Positions 38,383 to 46,129 of a DNA stretch of 64,000 nucleotides are shown here, piece by piece. A program made the translations under genes and the position numbers. Source of the stretch: Dyadobacter crusticola DSM 16708 (GTDB lineage: Bacteria > Bacteroidota > Bacteroidia > Cytophagales > Spirosomataceae); assembly GCF_000701505.1 (NCBI RefSeq), contig NZ_JNJB01000001.1, forward strand, positions 496,001-560,000. The letters run 5' to 3'. The stretch's first letter is position 1, and the number at the start of each line of letters is the position of its first letter. The notes under the pieces were generated by a model. That model had not been told where the DNA came from and made no database searches. It worked only from the letters and a program-made list of their open reading frames with translations.

Positions 38383-38419
38383 GATTTGTACGTCCAAATA
38401 AATTATATTTAGACGTACA
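38381..38419 (+). promoter_or_regulatory. Promoter and 33-bp palindromic operator of the DUF6364/PIN module
   Basis: TTG (38381-38383), 20-bp spacer, TATATTTA (38404-38411, one mismatch to TAnnTTTG). The promoter is covered by an inverted repeat: left arm TGTACGTCCAAATA (38387-38400), 5-bp spacer, right arm TATTTAGACGTACA (38406-38419), 13 of 14 positions paired. The overlap fits autorepression by the ribbon-helix-helix antitoxin. Confidence 0.7.
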
Positions 38420-38430
38420 GACTCAAAAAT

Positions 38431-38679
38431 ATGGACACCAAGCTGACTTTAAGACTCGACACGGAAACCATTGAACGTGCAAAGAATTATGCGAGGACTA
38501 AAAAAGTGAGTCTATCGCATTTGATTGAAAATTATTTGAATTTCGTCACAACTGTCGACGAGCAGTCTTCTGATATAACACCGTTTGTAAAAAGTCTTTC
38601 CGGCGCAGTCACGCTGCCTGAGAAGTACGATGAAAAGGAAGCTTACCAAAAACACATACTAGAAAAATATTCGAAATAG
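38431..38679 (+). CDS. DUF6364 family ribbon-helix-helix-like antitoxin
   Basis: 82 aa. N-terminal MDTKLTLRLDTETIERAKNYARTKKVSLSHLIENYL is a ribbon-helix-helix pattern: a short strand KLTLRLD then two helices. The C-terminus (from about 45) is charged and probably wraps the toxin. DUF6364 genes usually precede a PIN toxin in Bacteroidota, as here (4 bp gap). The operator palindrome 12 bp upstream supports autoregulation. Confidence 0.85.
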   Translation: MDTKLTLRLDTETIERAKNYARTKKVSLSHLIENYLNFVTTVDEQSSDITPFVKSLSGAVTLPEKYDEKEAYQKHILEKYSK

Positions 38680-38683
38680 CGAT

Positions 38684-39094
38684 TTGGAAAAGGTTTTCGT
38701 TGACACTGATGTTTGTATCGACTTATTATCCGGACGGAAACCTTTCAATAGTTTCGCCGAGCGAATATTTACATTGGCAGAGCAAGGAAAAATTGAGATC
38801 TGTATTTCCGCACTTTCGATATCTAACATTCACTATGTTTTGCATGCCCAGTATGGTGTCAAAGAGCCGACGCTATTAATTGCGCGTTTCAGAACATTAG
38901 TTACGATATTATCCGTGAACAGTAAAGTAATAGATCGTGCTATTGCCTCCGGTTTTGCGAACTTTGAAGACGCAATTCAATACAATACGGCGATCGAGAA
39001 TAGCATTCATGTGCTGATCACCAAAAATCTCAAGGATTATAAATTGGCAGAAATAAGAATAGTTACGCCAGAAGCTTATCTCGCCTTTTTATAA
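38684..39094 (+). CDS. PIN-domain toxin (PIN_3 type, VapC-like)
   Basis: 136 aa; starts with TTG at 38684, 4 bp after the antitoxin stop; no ATG fits. The PIN core has VDTDVCIDLLSGRKPF (Asp7), the ISALSISNIHYVL helix, FEDAIQYNTAIENSIHVLITKNLKDY (Asp of FEDA and Asp of KDY) and the typical end VTPEAYL. PIN toxins are Mg-dependent RNases cutting tRNA, rRNA or mRNA. In the usual second acidic position Asn replaces Glu (SNIHYV), which is common in this subfamily. Confidence 0.87.
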   Translation: MEKVFVDTDVCIDLLSGRKPFNSFAERIFTLAEQGKIEICISALSISNIHYVLHAQYGVKEPTLLIARFRTLVTILSVNSKVIDRAIASGFANFEDAIQYNTAIENSIHVLITKNLKDYKLAEIRIVTPEAYLAFL

Positions 39095-39167
39095 GGAGAT
39101 ACAACCTCTACACCCCTTTTTCAATGGAGCGCAAGTATTTATCAACAAAAAATAACACCCAATTACT

Positions 39168-40280
39168 ATGGATTCTCGTCGTGATTTTTTGCAAAAAATA
39201 GGTTTTGGAATAGGTGTAACTGCATTGGCGGACCTGCCTGCGGCGGCGCGGGACTTGTATTCCGGACCAAAAGCCGACAAGCAGCTGCGTGTCGCGATTA
39301 TGGGACTTGGCAGCTATGGAACACGCGTGGCAGATGCGATGAAAGATTGTAAAATGGCTACACTCGTTGGTGCGGTATCAGGTACTCCGGCGAAGCTGGA
39401 AGAATGGAAAAAGAAGTACAACATTCCTGAAAAGAACACTTACAATTACGAGACGGTCAGCAAGATCAAGGATAATCCGGATATTGACCTTGTTTACGTT
39501 TGCACACCTAACTCGCTGCATCACAAACATGTGTTGCAAATTGCCGCGGCTGGCAAACACGTACTTTGCGAAAAACCGGTAGCCGACAATGCGAAGCAAA
39601 CGCGTGAAATGATAGCAGCTTGTGATAAGGCGGGGGTGAAATTTTACATTGGTTACCGCATGCATTTTGAGCCGCATACCCGCGAGCTCATCCGGATGCG
39701 CGAAGCCGGCGAGCTGGGCAAGATCATGCATGTGAACAATTATATGGGTTTCAAATCCGGCGATCCCAATCAATGGAGACTGAAAAAAGCTTTGGCTGGC
39801 GGCGGCGCGATGATGGACGTGGGCATTTATGCATTGAACGGCGCAAGATACGCGACGGGTGAAGAGCCGATTTGGGTAACAGCGCAGGAGACCAAAACCG
39901 ATCCGGTGAAATTCAAGGAAGTGGACGAAACGATTATGTTCCAGCTGGGTTTCCCTAGCGGTGTAGTAGCGAGCTGCGGCACGACTTACAATTTCAATAA
40001 CTACGAAAGATTGTACGTGATTGGCGAAAAAGGTTTTGTAGAACTCAGTCCCGCATTCAGCTACGGTCCGATTAAAGGTCGCACGCACAAAGGTCCGATG
40101 GACCAGCCCGTGATCACGCACCAAACGTTGCAAATGGACGGTATCGCTGACATTATTCTCAACAACAAACCCGACCCGAATGTAAGCGGGGCCGAAGGTT
40201 TGAAGGATATGATCGTCATCGACGCAGTTTATGAATCCATCCGCAAGGGCGGCGCGAAGGTTATGTTAGCGGGTAAATAA
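39168..40280 (+). CDS. Tat-exported Gfo/Idh/MocA-family oxidoreductase (glucose-fructose oxidoreductase-like)
   Basis: 370 aa. Twin-arginine signal SRRDFLQKIGFGIGVTALA (residues 3-21) indicates export folded with cofactor. Rossmann motif VAIMGLGSYGTRVADAM (about 43-59), EKPV at about 138 and GGGAMMDVGIYALNGARYATGEEP in the substrate domain. Periplasmic members carry tightly bound NADP and interconvert or oxidise sugars. Its neighbour is a GH18 gene 25 bp downstream; they may be co-transcribed. Confidence 0.9.
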   Translation: MDSRRDFLQKIGFGIGVTALADLPAAARDLYSGPKADKQLRVAIMGLGSYGTRVADAMKDCKMATLVGAVSGTPAKLEEWKKKYNIPEKNTYNYETVSKIKDNPDIDLVYVCTPNSLHHKHVLQIAAAGKHVLCEKPVADNAKQTREMIAACDKAGVKFYIGYRMHFEPHTRELIRMREAGELGKIMHVNNYMGFKSGDPNQWRLKKALAGGGAMMDVGIYALNGARYATGEEPIWVTAQETKTDPVKFKEVDETIMFQLGFPSGVVASCGTTYNFNNYERLYVIGEKGFVELSPAFSYGPIKGRTHKGPMDQPVITHQTLQMDGIADIILNNKPDPNVSGAEGLKDMIVIDAVYESIRKGGAKVMLAGK

Positions 40281-40305
40281 CAAATTAAACTCATCAGGAA
40301 TTACC

Positions 40306-41301
40306 ATGAAATTTTCAAAGTTGTTCAAACAAGGCATCTCCGTTTTCATGGTGATTCTTGCATTTACTACCAGTTGCAGTAAGAAAAGCGTCACCGTTTC
40401 CAACGGCGCGGATGCAGACAACCGGTTCAAAGTAATCGGCTATTTACCCAATGGCAATAATCTACAAGCTGCTGCCAATCAGGTCGATTTCGCCAAAATC
40501 ACGCATTTGTACATCGCCTTCATCAACCCCGACTCTTTGGGGAATCTTACGAGAACCGAAGGTTTGAAAGAAACGGCCGCGCTTGCCCATTCCAGAAATG
40601 TGAAGATTATGGCTTCCATCGGAGGCGGCGGTGCGCCGAAGTATTATCCTTCGTTTTTAATCGGAGAAAAGAAAAATAAACTGATCAAAGACCTGGTAAA
40701 TCTTGCCGTTGACAACAATCTCGACGGCATCGATGTAGACTTGGAAGGTGAATTGATAGACGCGAACTACGAGAACTTTGTCGTGGACCTGGCAACTGCA
40801 TTGAGACAGAAAAATAAGCTCATTACGGCCGCAATAGCCACTGTTTACAAGACCCAGTTCACCGACAAAGCCCTCGCCCAATTCGACTTGGTGAACATTA
40901 TGTCCTACGACCGCACCGGACCCTGGCGCCCTGAGAAACCCGGTCCGCACGCCCCCTACTCAATGGCCGAAGAAGATCTTCAATACTGGTTGGAAACCCG
41001 CAAAATCCCCAAAGAAAAACTGACCCTTGGCGTCCCGTTCTACGGCTACGGTTTCGGCGGTACTGCTCCGGAAAGCATGTCTTACAAGAGCATTCTTCGT
41101 CAATATCCCGATTCCGTAAACCAGGATCAAATGCATTTAAATGGCGGGATGGTTTATTACAATGGGCTGCCAACGATCCGGAAAAAAACTGAGCTGGCCA
41201 AGGAGAAGGTAAGCGGAGTGATGATCTGGCAGTTGTTGCAGGATAGTACTGGGGTAAAGTCGCTGTTGGGGGAGATTGATGGGGTTGTGAAGGGGAGGTG
41301 A
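40306..41301 (+). CDS. GH18 glycoside hydrolase, probable lipoprotein (chitinase/endo-glucosaminidase-like)
   Basis: 331 aa. Signal peptide with Cys24 (FTTSC), a loose lipobox. The GH18 motif DGIDVDLEGE at residues 140-149 gives catalytic Glu147 with Asp143 and Asp145. VGYLPNG-like first strand, KIMASIGGGG, VNIMSYDRTGPW and GVMIWQLLQD are further GH18 strands. It cleaves GlcNAc-containing polymers. No chitin-binding module is attached. The stop codon abuts the next operator. Confidence 0.93.
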   Translation: MKFSKLFKQGISVFMVILAFTTSCSKKSVTVSNGADADNRFKVIGYLPNGNNLQAAANQVDFAKITHLYIAFINPDSLGNLTRTEGLKETAALAHSRNVKIMASIGGGGAPKYYPSFLIGEKKNKLIKDLVNLAVDNNLDGIDVDLEGELIDANYENFVVDLATALRQKNKLITAAIATVYKTQFTDKALAQFDLVNIMSYDRTGPWRPEKPGPHAPYSMAEEDLQYWLETRKIPKEKLTLGVPFYGYGFGGTAPESMSYKSILRQYPDSVNQDQMHLNGGMVYYNGLPTIRKKTELAKEKVSGVMIWQLLQDSTGVKSLLGEIDGVVKGR

Positions 41302-41335
41302 ACCTTGCTAAATGTTACATTTAAGGTTAACTTTA
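41301..41335 (+). promoter_or_regulatory. Promoter and palindromic operator of the HigB/HigA-like module
   Basis: TTG (41305-41307), 20-bp spacer, TAACTTTA (41328-41335, one mismatch to TAnnTTTG). A perfect 15-bp palindrome TAAATGT-T-ACATTTA (41309-41323) lies in the spacer between the two promoter elements, the classical place for repression by an XRE antitoxin. Outer AACCT (41301-41305) and AGGTT (41324-41328) extend it. Confidence 0.7.
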
Positions 41336-41363
41336 CATTACACACACACTAGATAGTTTAATA

Positions 41364-41708
41364 ATGGAGAAGCATCGAGAGCTGGTTTACTTTCGGAATC
41401 ATTTTGACGATTTTTATCGTAGCCAAACTCAAAAAGTTAGAGACAAGGTGGATTATGTAATCTATCTATTGATGCACTTCGATCGGGTTCCTGAAAAATT
41501 CTTAAAACACATAGAGGGTGAAAAGGGTTTGTATGAGCTACGAGTAGAGGTCGGCACCAATATATTTAGAATCTTTTGCTGTTTTGATAAAGGTAACCTC
41601 GTCATTCTTTTCAACGGATTTCAAAAGAAAACACAAAAGACACCGAGTGAAGAGGTTAGGTTGGCCGTGAAGCTAATGAACGAGTATTTTGACGGAAAAA
41701 ACAAATGA
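41364..41708 (+). CDS. RelE/ParE superfamily toxin, Gp49/HigB type
   Basis: 114 aa. Gp49-like pattern: VYFRNHFDDFYRSQTQKVRDKVDYVIYLL, then GLYELRVEVGTNIFRIFCCFDKGNLVILFNGFQKKTQKTPSEEVRLAVKLMNEY. Probably a ribosome-dependent or free mRNA interferase. Gene order toxin-antitoxin (HigBA) and the 4-bp overlap (ATGA) with the antitoxin gene are typical. Confidence 0.92.
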   Translation: MEKHRELVYFRNHFDDFYRSQTQKVRDKVDYVIYLLMHFDRVPEKFLKHIEGEKGLYELRVEVGTNIFRIFCCFDKGNLVILFNGFQKKTQKTPSEEVRLAVKLMNEYFDGKNK

Positions 41709-42004
41709 ATGCAAATCCAGAAATAACAACAGCTGAAGAGCATTTCACGCGCTATCATGGTGCGCCTGGAACAAAAGAGCGCGTGGAGTTTGAGTTAAAG
41801 GCGAAAGCCTTTCTGATCGGAGAGATTATCAAAGAAGAAAGACGAATAGCAAAATTGACGCAAGAGCAACTTGCTGATAAAATCGGAGCAAAAAAGAGCT
41901 TCATTTCTAGAATTGAGAATGGTCATACAGACATTCAGCTGTCAACTCTTTATCGAATTCTGGAAATTGGCTTAGGGAAGAAACTAGAATTCTCTGTGCA
42001 TTGA
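41705..42004 (+). CDS. XRE-family antitoxin (HigA-like)
   Basis: 99 aa. The helix-turn-helix is TQEQLADKIGAKKSFISRIENGHTDIQLSTLYRILE (residues about 57-92). The N-terminus (residues 1-50) is the likely toxin-binding part. It should bind the palindrome 41309-41323. Overlaps the toxin stop codon. Confidence 0.92.
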   Translation: MNANPEITTAEEHFTRYHGAPGTKERVEFELKAKAFLIGEIIKEERRIAKLTQEQLADKIGAKKSFISRIENGHTDIQLSTLYRILEIGLGKKLEFSVH

Positions 42005-42138
42005 TCGATAAACCGGCTTTTTGGAAGATTGTATGAACAATGATGAAACATTTCCAAATTCGATCATCGGAAATCGCGAATGTATATATCAACGGGTTTT
42101 ATCCTTACGATTGTTGATCGGAGACACTATCTCAAAAT

Positions 42139-43430
42139 CTGTGTAAAGTTTAAATCGGGGTTTGTAACTCCGATTTTTTACTTTTAACAAAGCACAGTTT
42201 ATGAGACCAGAAGATTTATTGACTGATGAGTTTTTAAAGCAGTTCAAGAGCCGCGACACGCTAAACGACTTTCTTGGCCAGTTACAGAAGCGGGGCATTG
42301 AGAAAATGCTGGAAGGAGAGCTGGATGGCCACTTGGGGTATGACAAACATGAACAGTCGCTCAATACTAACTCCCGTAATGGTTATGGAAAAAAGAGGGT
42401 TAAAACCAGCTATGGTGAGTCGGAAATACGTATGCCCCGCGACCGGGATGCCAGTTTTAATCCCATGATTGTTCCCAAGCGGGAGAATATGGTAGACGGA
42501 ATTGAAGAGGTAATTGTGTCGCTGTATGCGAAGGGAATGAGCGTTGCTGATATCGAAGACCAGATCAGGGATGTTTACAATTTTGAGGTTTCGACATCAA
42601 CTATCAGTCGCATCACTTCCAGGATAGTAGAAGACATTGTCAGCTGGCAGAACCGGCCTTTGGAACCTGTTTATTTGATAGTTTGGATGGATGGGATCGT
42701 CTTCAAAGTGCGTGAAAACAGCAAGGTAGTTAACAAGACAGTTTATATCGCCGTTGGGCTTAAACGCGATGGTTACAAGGAAATCTTAGGCATGTGGCTT
42801 GGCAAAAATGAGTCTGCTGCCTACTGGATGAGTGTTTTGACGGACATGAAAGCACGCGGATTACAAGATATTCTGATCACGGCCACCGACAATCTCAACG
42901 GCTTCACCCAAACAATCCGGTCTGTTTTTCCTGAATCGGCAACCCAGATTTGTGTAGTCCACCAGATCCGGAACAGTTGCCGGTATGTGGTCTGGAAAGA
43001 TAAAAAGGAGTTCAGCCGCGATTTAAAAGACATTTACGGTGCTCCCACCCGACAGGCGGCCTTAGCTGCCCTGGATAGCCTTGAACTAAAATGGAACAGC
43101 AAATATTCCTATGCCATTAAAAGCTGGCGTGAGAACTGGGATGAGCTGACTGTCTTTTTTGATTTTCCATTAGAGATCAGGCAGATCATCTATACCACAA
43201 ATCTCATTGAAAACCTGAATGGGAAAATAAGAAAGTACACGAAGAACAAACTGTCATTTCCGACTGATGAAGCAGTGATCAAATCGGTATATCTAGCTTT
43301 AAGAGAGGCTTCGAAAAAATGGACCATGCCCATCCGAAACTGGGGGATGATCCTGAATCAATTTTTAACTATTTTTGAAAACAGGGTCAGGCTTTAAGTC
43401 TTTCCCAACCCCGATTGAAAGTTTACACAG
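42139..43430 (+). mobile_element. IS256-family insertion sequence
   Basis: 1292 bp bounded by 24-bp terminal inverted repeats (42139-42162 and 43407-43430), 22 of 24 positions matching (CTGTGTAAA at the outer ends, ATCGGGGTT inside). One transposase gene. A hairpin AAATCGG/CCGATTT plus T-run at 42152-42180 sits between the left end and the transposase and probably blocks outside transcription. No direct target duplication is seen at the borders (CTCAAAAT left, TTAATGCG right). Intact and possibly active. Confidence 0.9.
42201..43397 (+). CDS. IS256-family transposase (MULE/DDE)
   Basis: 398 aa, full length. The DDE triad is Asp164 (VWMDGIVFK), Asp230 (ITATDNLNG) and Glu338 ([14 protein letters not shown]). 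The N-terminal region with [11 protein letters not shown] and [15 protein letters not shown] is conserved in the family. No frameshift or stop, so it may be functional. Confidence 0.96.
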   Translation: MRPEDLLTDEFLKQFKSRDTLNDFLGQLQKRGIEKMLEGELDGHLGYDKHEQSLNTNSRNGYGKKRVKTSYGESEIRMPRDRDASFNPMIVPKRENMVDGIEEVIVSLYAKGMSVADIEDQIRDVYNFEVSTSTISRITSRIVEDIVSWQNRPLEPVYLIVWMDGIVFKVRENSKVVNKTVYIAVGLKRDGYKEILGMWLGKNESAAYWMSVLTDMKARGLQDILITATDNLNGFTQTIRSVFPESATQICVVHQIRNSCRYVVWKDKKEFSRDLKDIYGAPTRQAALAALDSLELKWNSKYSYAIKSWRENWDELTVFFDFPLEIRQIIYTTNLIENLNGKIRKYTKNKLSFPTDEAVIKSVYLALREASKKWTMPIRNWGMILNQFLTIFENRVRL

Positions 43431-43541
43431 TTAATGCGATAGTCCCTGATCGGACGTATTGCATGGACTGAAATTGAAGAGTTGGTAGTGTCCCCGGTCT
43501 ATCAGCGCAGCTAATAGATCCTTTGATCACACGCACATCAA

Positions 43542-43757
43542 TCATACTTGGACCAACTCTTCCAAACGGGTTTCCAGCGCCGTCGCAATCTCATACAACG
43601 TATAAAGCGAAGGCGAAACTTTTCCATTCTCTATCCTTTCTATTGATTGCCTGTCTTTTTCACAAGCCCGGGCAAGATCTGACTGACTCCAACCTTTTTC
43701 TGTCCGAAGTTGGATGATTCTTTTTCCTACTAATTTTTGAAGCTCTGTTTTTTCCAC
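43542..43757 (-). CDS. Small XRE-type helix-turn-helix regulator
   Basis: 71 aa from GTG at 43757. Almost the entire protein is one HTH domain: VGKRIIQLRTEKGWSQSDLARACEKDRQSIERIENGKVSPSLYTLYEIATALE. It is transcribed away from the SymE-like gene, and the 111-bp gap between them has a 20-bp inverted repeat. It is probably the repressor or antitoxin of that module. Confidence 0.88.
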   Translation of the reverse strand: MEKTELQKLVGKRIIQLRTEKGWSQSDLARACEKDRQSIERIENGKVSPSLYTLYEIATALETRLEELVQV

Positions 43758-43788
43758 GACACAAGCTGTCGCATTGACGGAAAAAAGA

Positions 43789-43852
43789 TGTCATCACATG
43801 TGTTTACATTTCAGAATTTACTCTACATTTACTGTAAACATTTGTGATGACA
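43789..43852. promoter_or_regulatory. 20-bp inverted-repeat operator between the XRE and SymE-like genes
   Basis: Left arm TGTCATCACATGTGTTTACA (43789-43808) and right arm TGTAAACATTTGTGATGACA (43833-43852) match in 18 of 20 positions. Between them lies TACATTTA (43824-43831), near the TAnnTTTG consensus, a candidate symE -7 element. TTTACA repeats also occur within the spacer. Confidence 0.75.
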
Positions 43853-43868
43853 AACAGATCTCTTATTG

Positions 43869-44093
43869 ATGAATAAATTCAAAGAACGCCGACTAAAAAT
43901 CTATCCCAAATTCCAGCAGACTTCTCAATGGAACTTCAAGTTCGTTCCCGAAATCCGTCTTTGTGGAAAATGGCTGGAAGATTTGGGCTTTGATTGTGGC
44001 GAGCACATTACAGTGCGGATGGAAGACGATAAGTTGATTATTGAGCCTGCGGGGGAATTGAGGAGAAATCCTCAATTGGAGATCTGGGATTGA
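43869..44093 (+). CDS. SymE-like type I toxin family protein (AbrB-like fold)
   Basis: 74 aa from ATG 43869. ERRLKIYPKFQQTSQWNFKFVPEIRLCGKWLEDLGFDCGEHITVRMEDDKLIIEP matches SymE: RRLKIYP, then P.IRL.GKWLE.GF..G, then VT..DKLII. SymE has a SpoVT/AbrB-like fold but acts as a nucleoid-condensing or RNA-cleaving toxin, usually controlled by the antisense RNA SymR. Here a DNA-binding regulator is encoded divergently instead. No antisense RNA could be recognised by eye. Confidence 0.85.
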   Translation: MNKFKERRLKIYPKFQQTSQWNFKFVPEIRLCGKWLEDLGFDCGEHITVRMEDDKLIIEPAGELRRNPQLEIWD

Positions 44094-44220
44094 CTTCCTG
44101 TAACCATTAGTCACATTATACTTATTAGTAAGTGCTACAGAGAAACACATTCCATATTAAAGCTTATTAATGATCGAAGAAACAATTTATATTCATCAAT
44201 CTATAGCAACCAACATCCTG

Positions 44221-45016
44221 ATGCAAACGGTTACACATACTCTTTTCCTTCTGCTCCTCTCCCTCGCCACTCTCGCACAGGACCTTACCACTCCATTCAA
44301 GTCCTGCAACCTTACCGGCAGCATCACCATTTACGATCACAAAAAGGGAAAATGGCTGACGAATGATGAAATGGATTCACGTCAGGAGACGCAGCCCGCT
44401 TCTACATTCAAGATCATCAACCTGCTCATCGCGCTCCAAACAGGTGGTGATTCAAGATGAAAACGAGATCGTCAAGTGGCCAGGTTCGACCGACACGACG
44501 CTGTATGGTTACCGGCCAGAAATATACCATGATATTTCTGTCAAAGAAGCATTTGAGGAGTCAGCTGGATGGGCGTTTATTGAACTGGCAAAAAGGATCG
44601 GCCGGGAACGATACCTGCATTACCTGAAAGCTGCCAAATACGGGAATAATATCCTGTCAGAAAAAGGCGACGACTTTTGGAATTTCGGGGCCTTCGGTGT
44701 TTCACCTCGCAATCAAGTTGCCTTTCTCGAAGCGGTTTACGCTGGAAAAGTGCCATTTTCAAAGCGGAATCTTGACATTCTTAAAAAGGTAATGATCAAT
44801 GAACAAACTGCCGATTACACGCTCCGCGCCAAAACCGGCTGGACGCGCGTCGATGGAAATGACATTGGATGGTGGGTTGGCTATGTGGAACGGAAAGATA
44901 ATGTGTATTTCTTTGCGACGCGGGTAAGTAAGAAACGAAGTACTGTAAATGCGGAGTTTGGAAATTGCCGGAAGACAATCACCAGGGAAGTGTTGCGGCA
45001 GCTTGGCGCGCTTTAA
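44221..45016 (+). pseudogene. Class D (OXA-type) beta-lactamase, disrupted by a frameshift
   Basis: First part: ATG 44221, signal peptide to about residue 19, then LTGSITIYDHKKGKW and the active-site STFK (Ser61, Lys64). Near 44440 one extra base (GGTGG where GGTG is expected) shifts the frame; the rest, VIQDENEIVKWPGS..., continues in the +1 frame to TAA/stop at 45016. It includes YGNNILSEKG, FWNFGAFGVSPRNQVAFL and KTGW. In addition the SxV motif reads SAG (FEESAGWAFIEL), so function is doubtful even if the shift is a sequencing error. Confidence 0.85.
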
Positions 45017-45123
45017 ATCCGGAATGAAGCCGGACGATCATTTTGCAATTGCCTTCTGCTAATCGAAGACAAAGAAGTTAAAACGCCTTCCTAACTTTTG
45101 CCAATTCATGTAACATCTTCTGA

Positions 45124-45669
45124 ATGGCAAACTTGTCCGATGCTTATAGGATTCAGGAAATCAAATTACCGGTTGGATATAAATTCATGTTTACGAGCAA
45201 AGGCTCTGCTACTATAATTAAGGCTGTGCAGTACACTTTTATCGAAAAGTTTGAAGGTAAAAATGTATATAACCTTGGGTTTGGAGATTATGATCCGCAA
45301 TCAGACGACATTATTGATCAGGCAAAGTCTAACAATGGCGATGCATACAAGGTATTTCGAACCGTTCTCTCTACCATTCCACCATTCTTTGAAAATTTCC
45401 CGGAAGCAATCATCATGGTGCAGGGAAGCGACAGCAGTACAGACTTCGCAGAGAGATGCAGGGAAACATGCATGAAACGCTGCACCAAAACTTGCCGTAA
45501 GTTTAATCAGCGAATCACGCTTTATCGCGGTTACGTTGAGAAAAACTTTCAGGTACTGGGTTTACACTACTGGTTTTTAGGTGGATTTTTAAAAGAAAAC
45601 AGCAGCCTTATAACTGAGCTTTATATACCAGGACGCTTGTATGATGCCATTCTCTTTTTTAAAAAATAA
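45124..45669 (+). CDS. DUF6934-like protein with cysteine-rich insertion
   Basis: 181 aa. YTFIEKFEGKNVYNLGFGDYDPQSDDIID, then FENFPEAIIMVQGSDSS and RITLYRGYVEKNFQ match the DUF6934 pattern of Bacteroidota (..VYNLAFGD..., PE...VKGST.ARTRLY...). An insertion of about 22 residues after QGSDSS (residues 106-128) holds Cys112, Cys116, Cys120 and Cys124 in CxxxCxxxCxxxC with many basic residues. That spacing suggests one face of a helix that could bind metal. No known enzyme motif. Followed 15 bp later by a 58-aa gene. Confidence 0.72.
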   Translation: MANLSDAYRIQEIKLPVGYKFMFTSKGSATIIKAVQYTFIEKFEGKNVYNLGFGDYDPQSDDIIDQAKSNNGDAYKVFRTVLSTIPPFFENFPEAIIMVQGSDSSTDFAERCRETCMKRCTKTCRKFNQRITLYRGYVEKNFQVLGLHYWFLGGFLKENSSLITELYIPGRLYDAILFFKK

Positions 45670-45684
45670 CTGTAACTTTAAAAC

Positions 45685-45861
45685 ATGGAAACAAAAGAAA
45701 AATATACATCTAACATTCCAAATGACCCGGAAGAGCAAGCCGAGTTTTTGCGGCAGTTACTGATAAAAATAGGTGACCGTGACCTCTTTCCAAAGAAAAC
45801 AGCCCGAGCCAGGCAGTTTCTGGAAGGTCTTGAAAAAAGCCAACAGAGGTTAATTCCATAG
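45685..45861 (+). CDS. Small protein (58 aa) paired with the DUF6934-like gene
   Basis: METKEKYTSNIPNDPEEQAE is the N-terminus; the C-terminus is a basic helix with FPKKTARARQFLEGLEKSQQRL. Gap to the upstream stop is 15 bp and a terminator follows 6 bp after its stop, so the pair is a complete transcription unit. Small partners of this type (about 60 aa) are common beside DUF6934 genes and recall toxin-antitoxin pairs; function is unknown. Confidence 0.7.
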   Translation: METKEKYTSNIPNDPEEQAEFLRQLLIKIGDRDLFPKKTARARQFLEGLEKSQQRLIP

Positions 45862-45866
45862 TTATT

Positions 45867-45892
45867 GAGGTGCCACATGCGGCACCTTTTTT
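45867..45892 (+). terminator. Terminator after the DUF6934-like pair
   Basis: AGGTGCC (45868-45874) and GGCACCT (45881-45887) with loop ACATGC and a T-run. Confidence 0.88.
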
Positions 45893-45937
45893 ATTTTGCT
45901 TGCCAGCTTGACTTTTAACCGCCTTAGTGTTTTTTGC

Positions 45938-45975
45938 CACGAATGCACGAAAGTGCACGAACGTTTAAATTAGTG
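45938..45975. repeat. CACGAATGCACGAA-type intergenic repeat
   Basis: CACGAATGCACGAAAGTGCACGAACG contains three GCACGAA-like units (45938-45963), and TTAGTG flanks it on both sides (45923-45928, 45970-45975). Similar sequences occur between genes in many Bacteroidota genomes. Nothing else is recognised in the 268 bp between the 58-aa gene and the SDR. Confidence 0.5.
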
Positions 45976-46129
45976 TTTGCAGGAGAAAATGTCAGTTGTG
46001 TTCCTTTGTAAATCACCGGACTGCTGCAATCATCTGAGCTTTTCAACAAACCAAATTTGAGCTTTTCAGCAAAGCTCACCCATCCATTTCCGCCGAACTT
46101 TGCTATCGTTAATTCAAAAAGAAAATACG

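Noticed and set aside
38384..38400. CRISPR-like or phage att site near the PIN module
   Set aside because: A single palindrome explained as operator; no repeat-spacer pattern and no integrase nearby.
42152..42180. Hairpin before the transposase as a host gene terminator
   Set aside because: It lies inside the IS left end, so it belongs to the element.
43431..43510. Possible C-terminal gene fragment right of IS256 (LIGRIAWTEIEELVVSPV...)
   Set aside because: About 22 residues only, no recognised family and no matching 5' part left of the IS.
44170..44220. Upstream in-frame start for the beta-lactamase
   Set aside because: It adds 17 residues before a clean signal peptide that begins at 44221.
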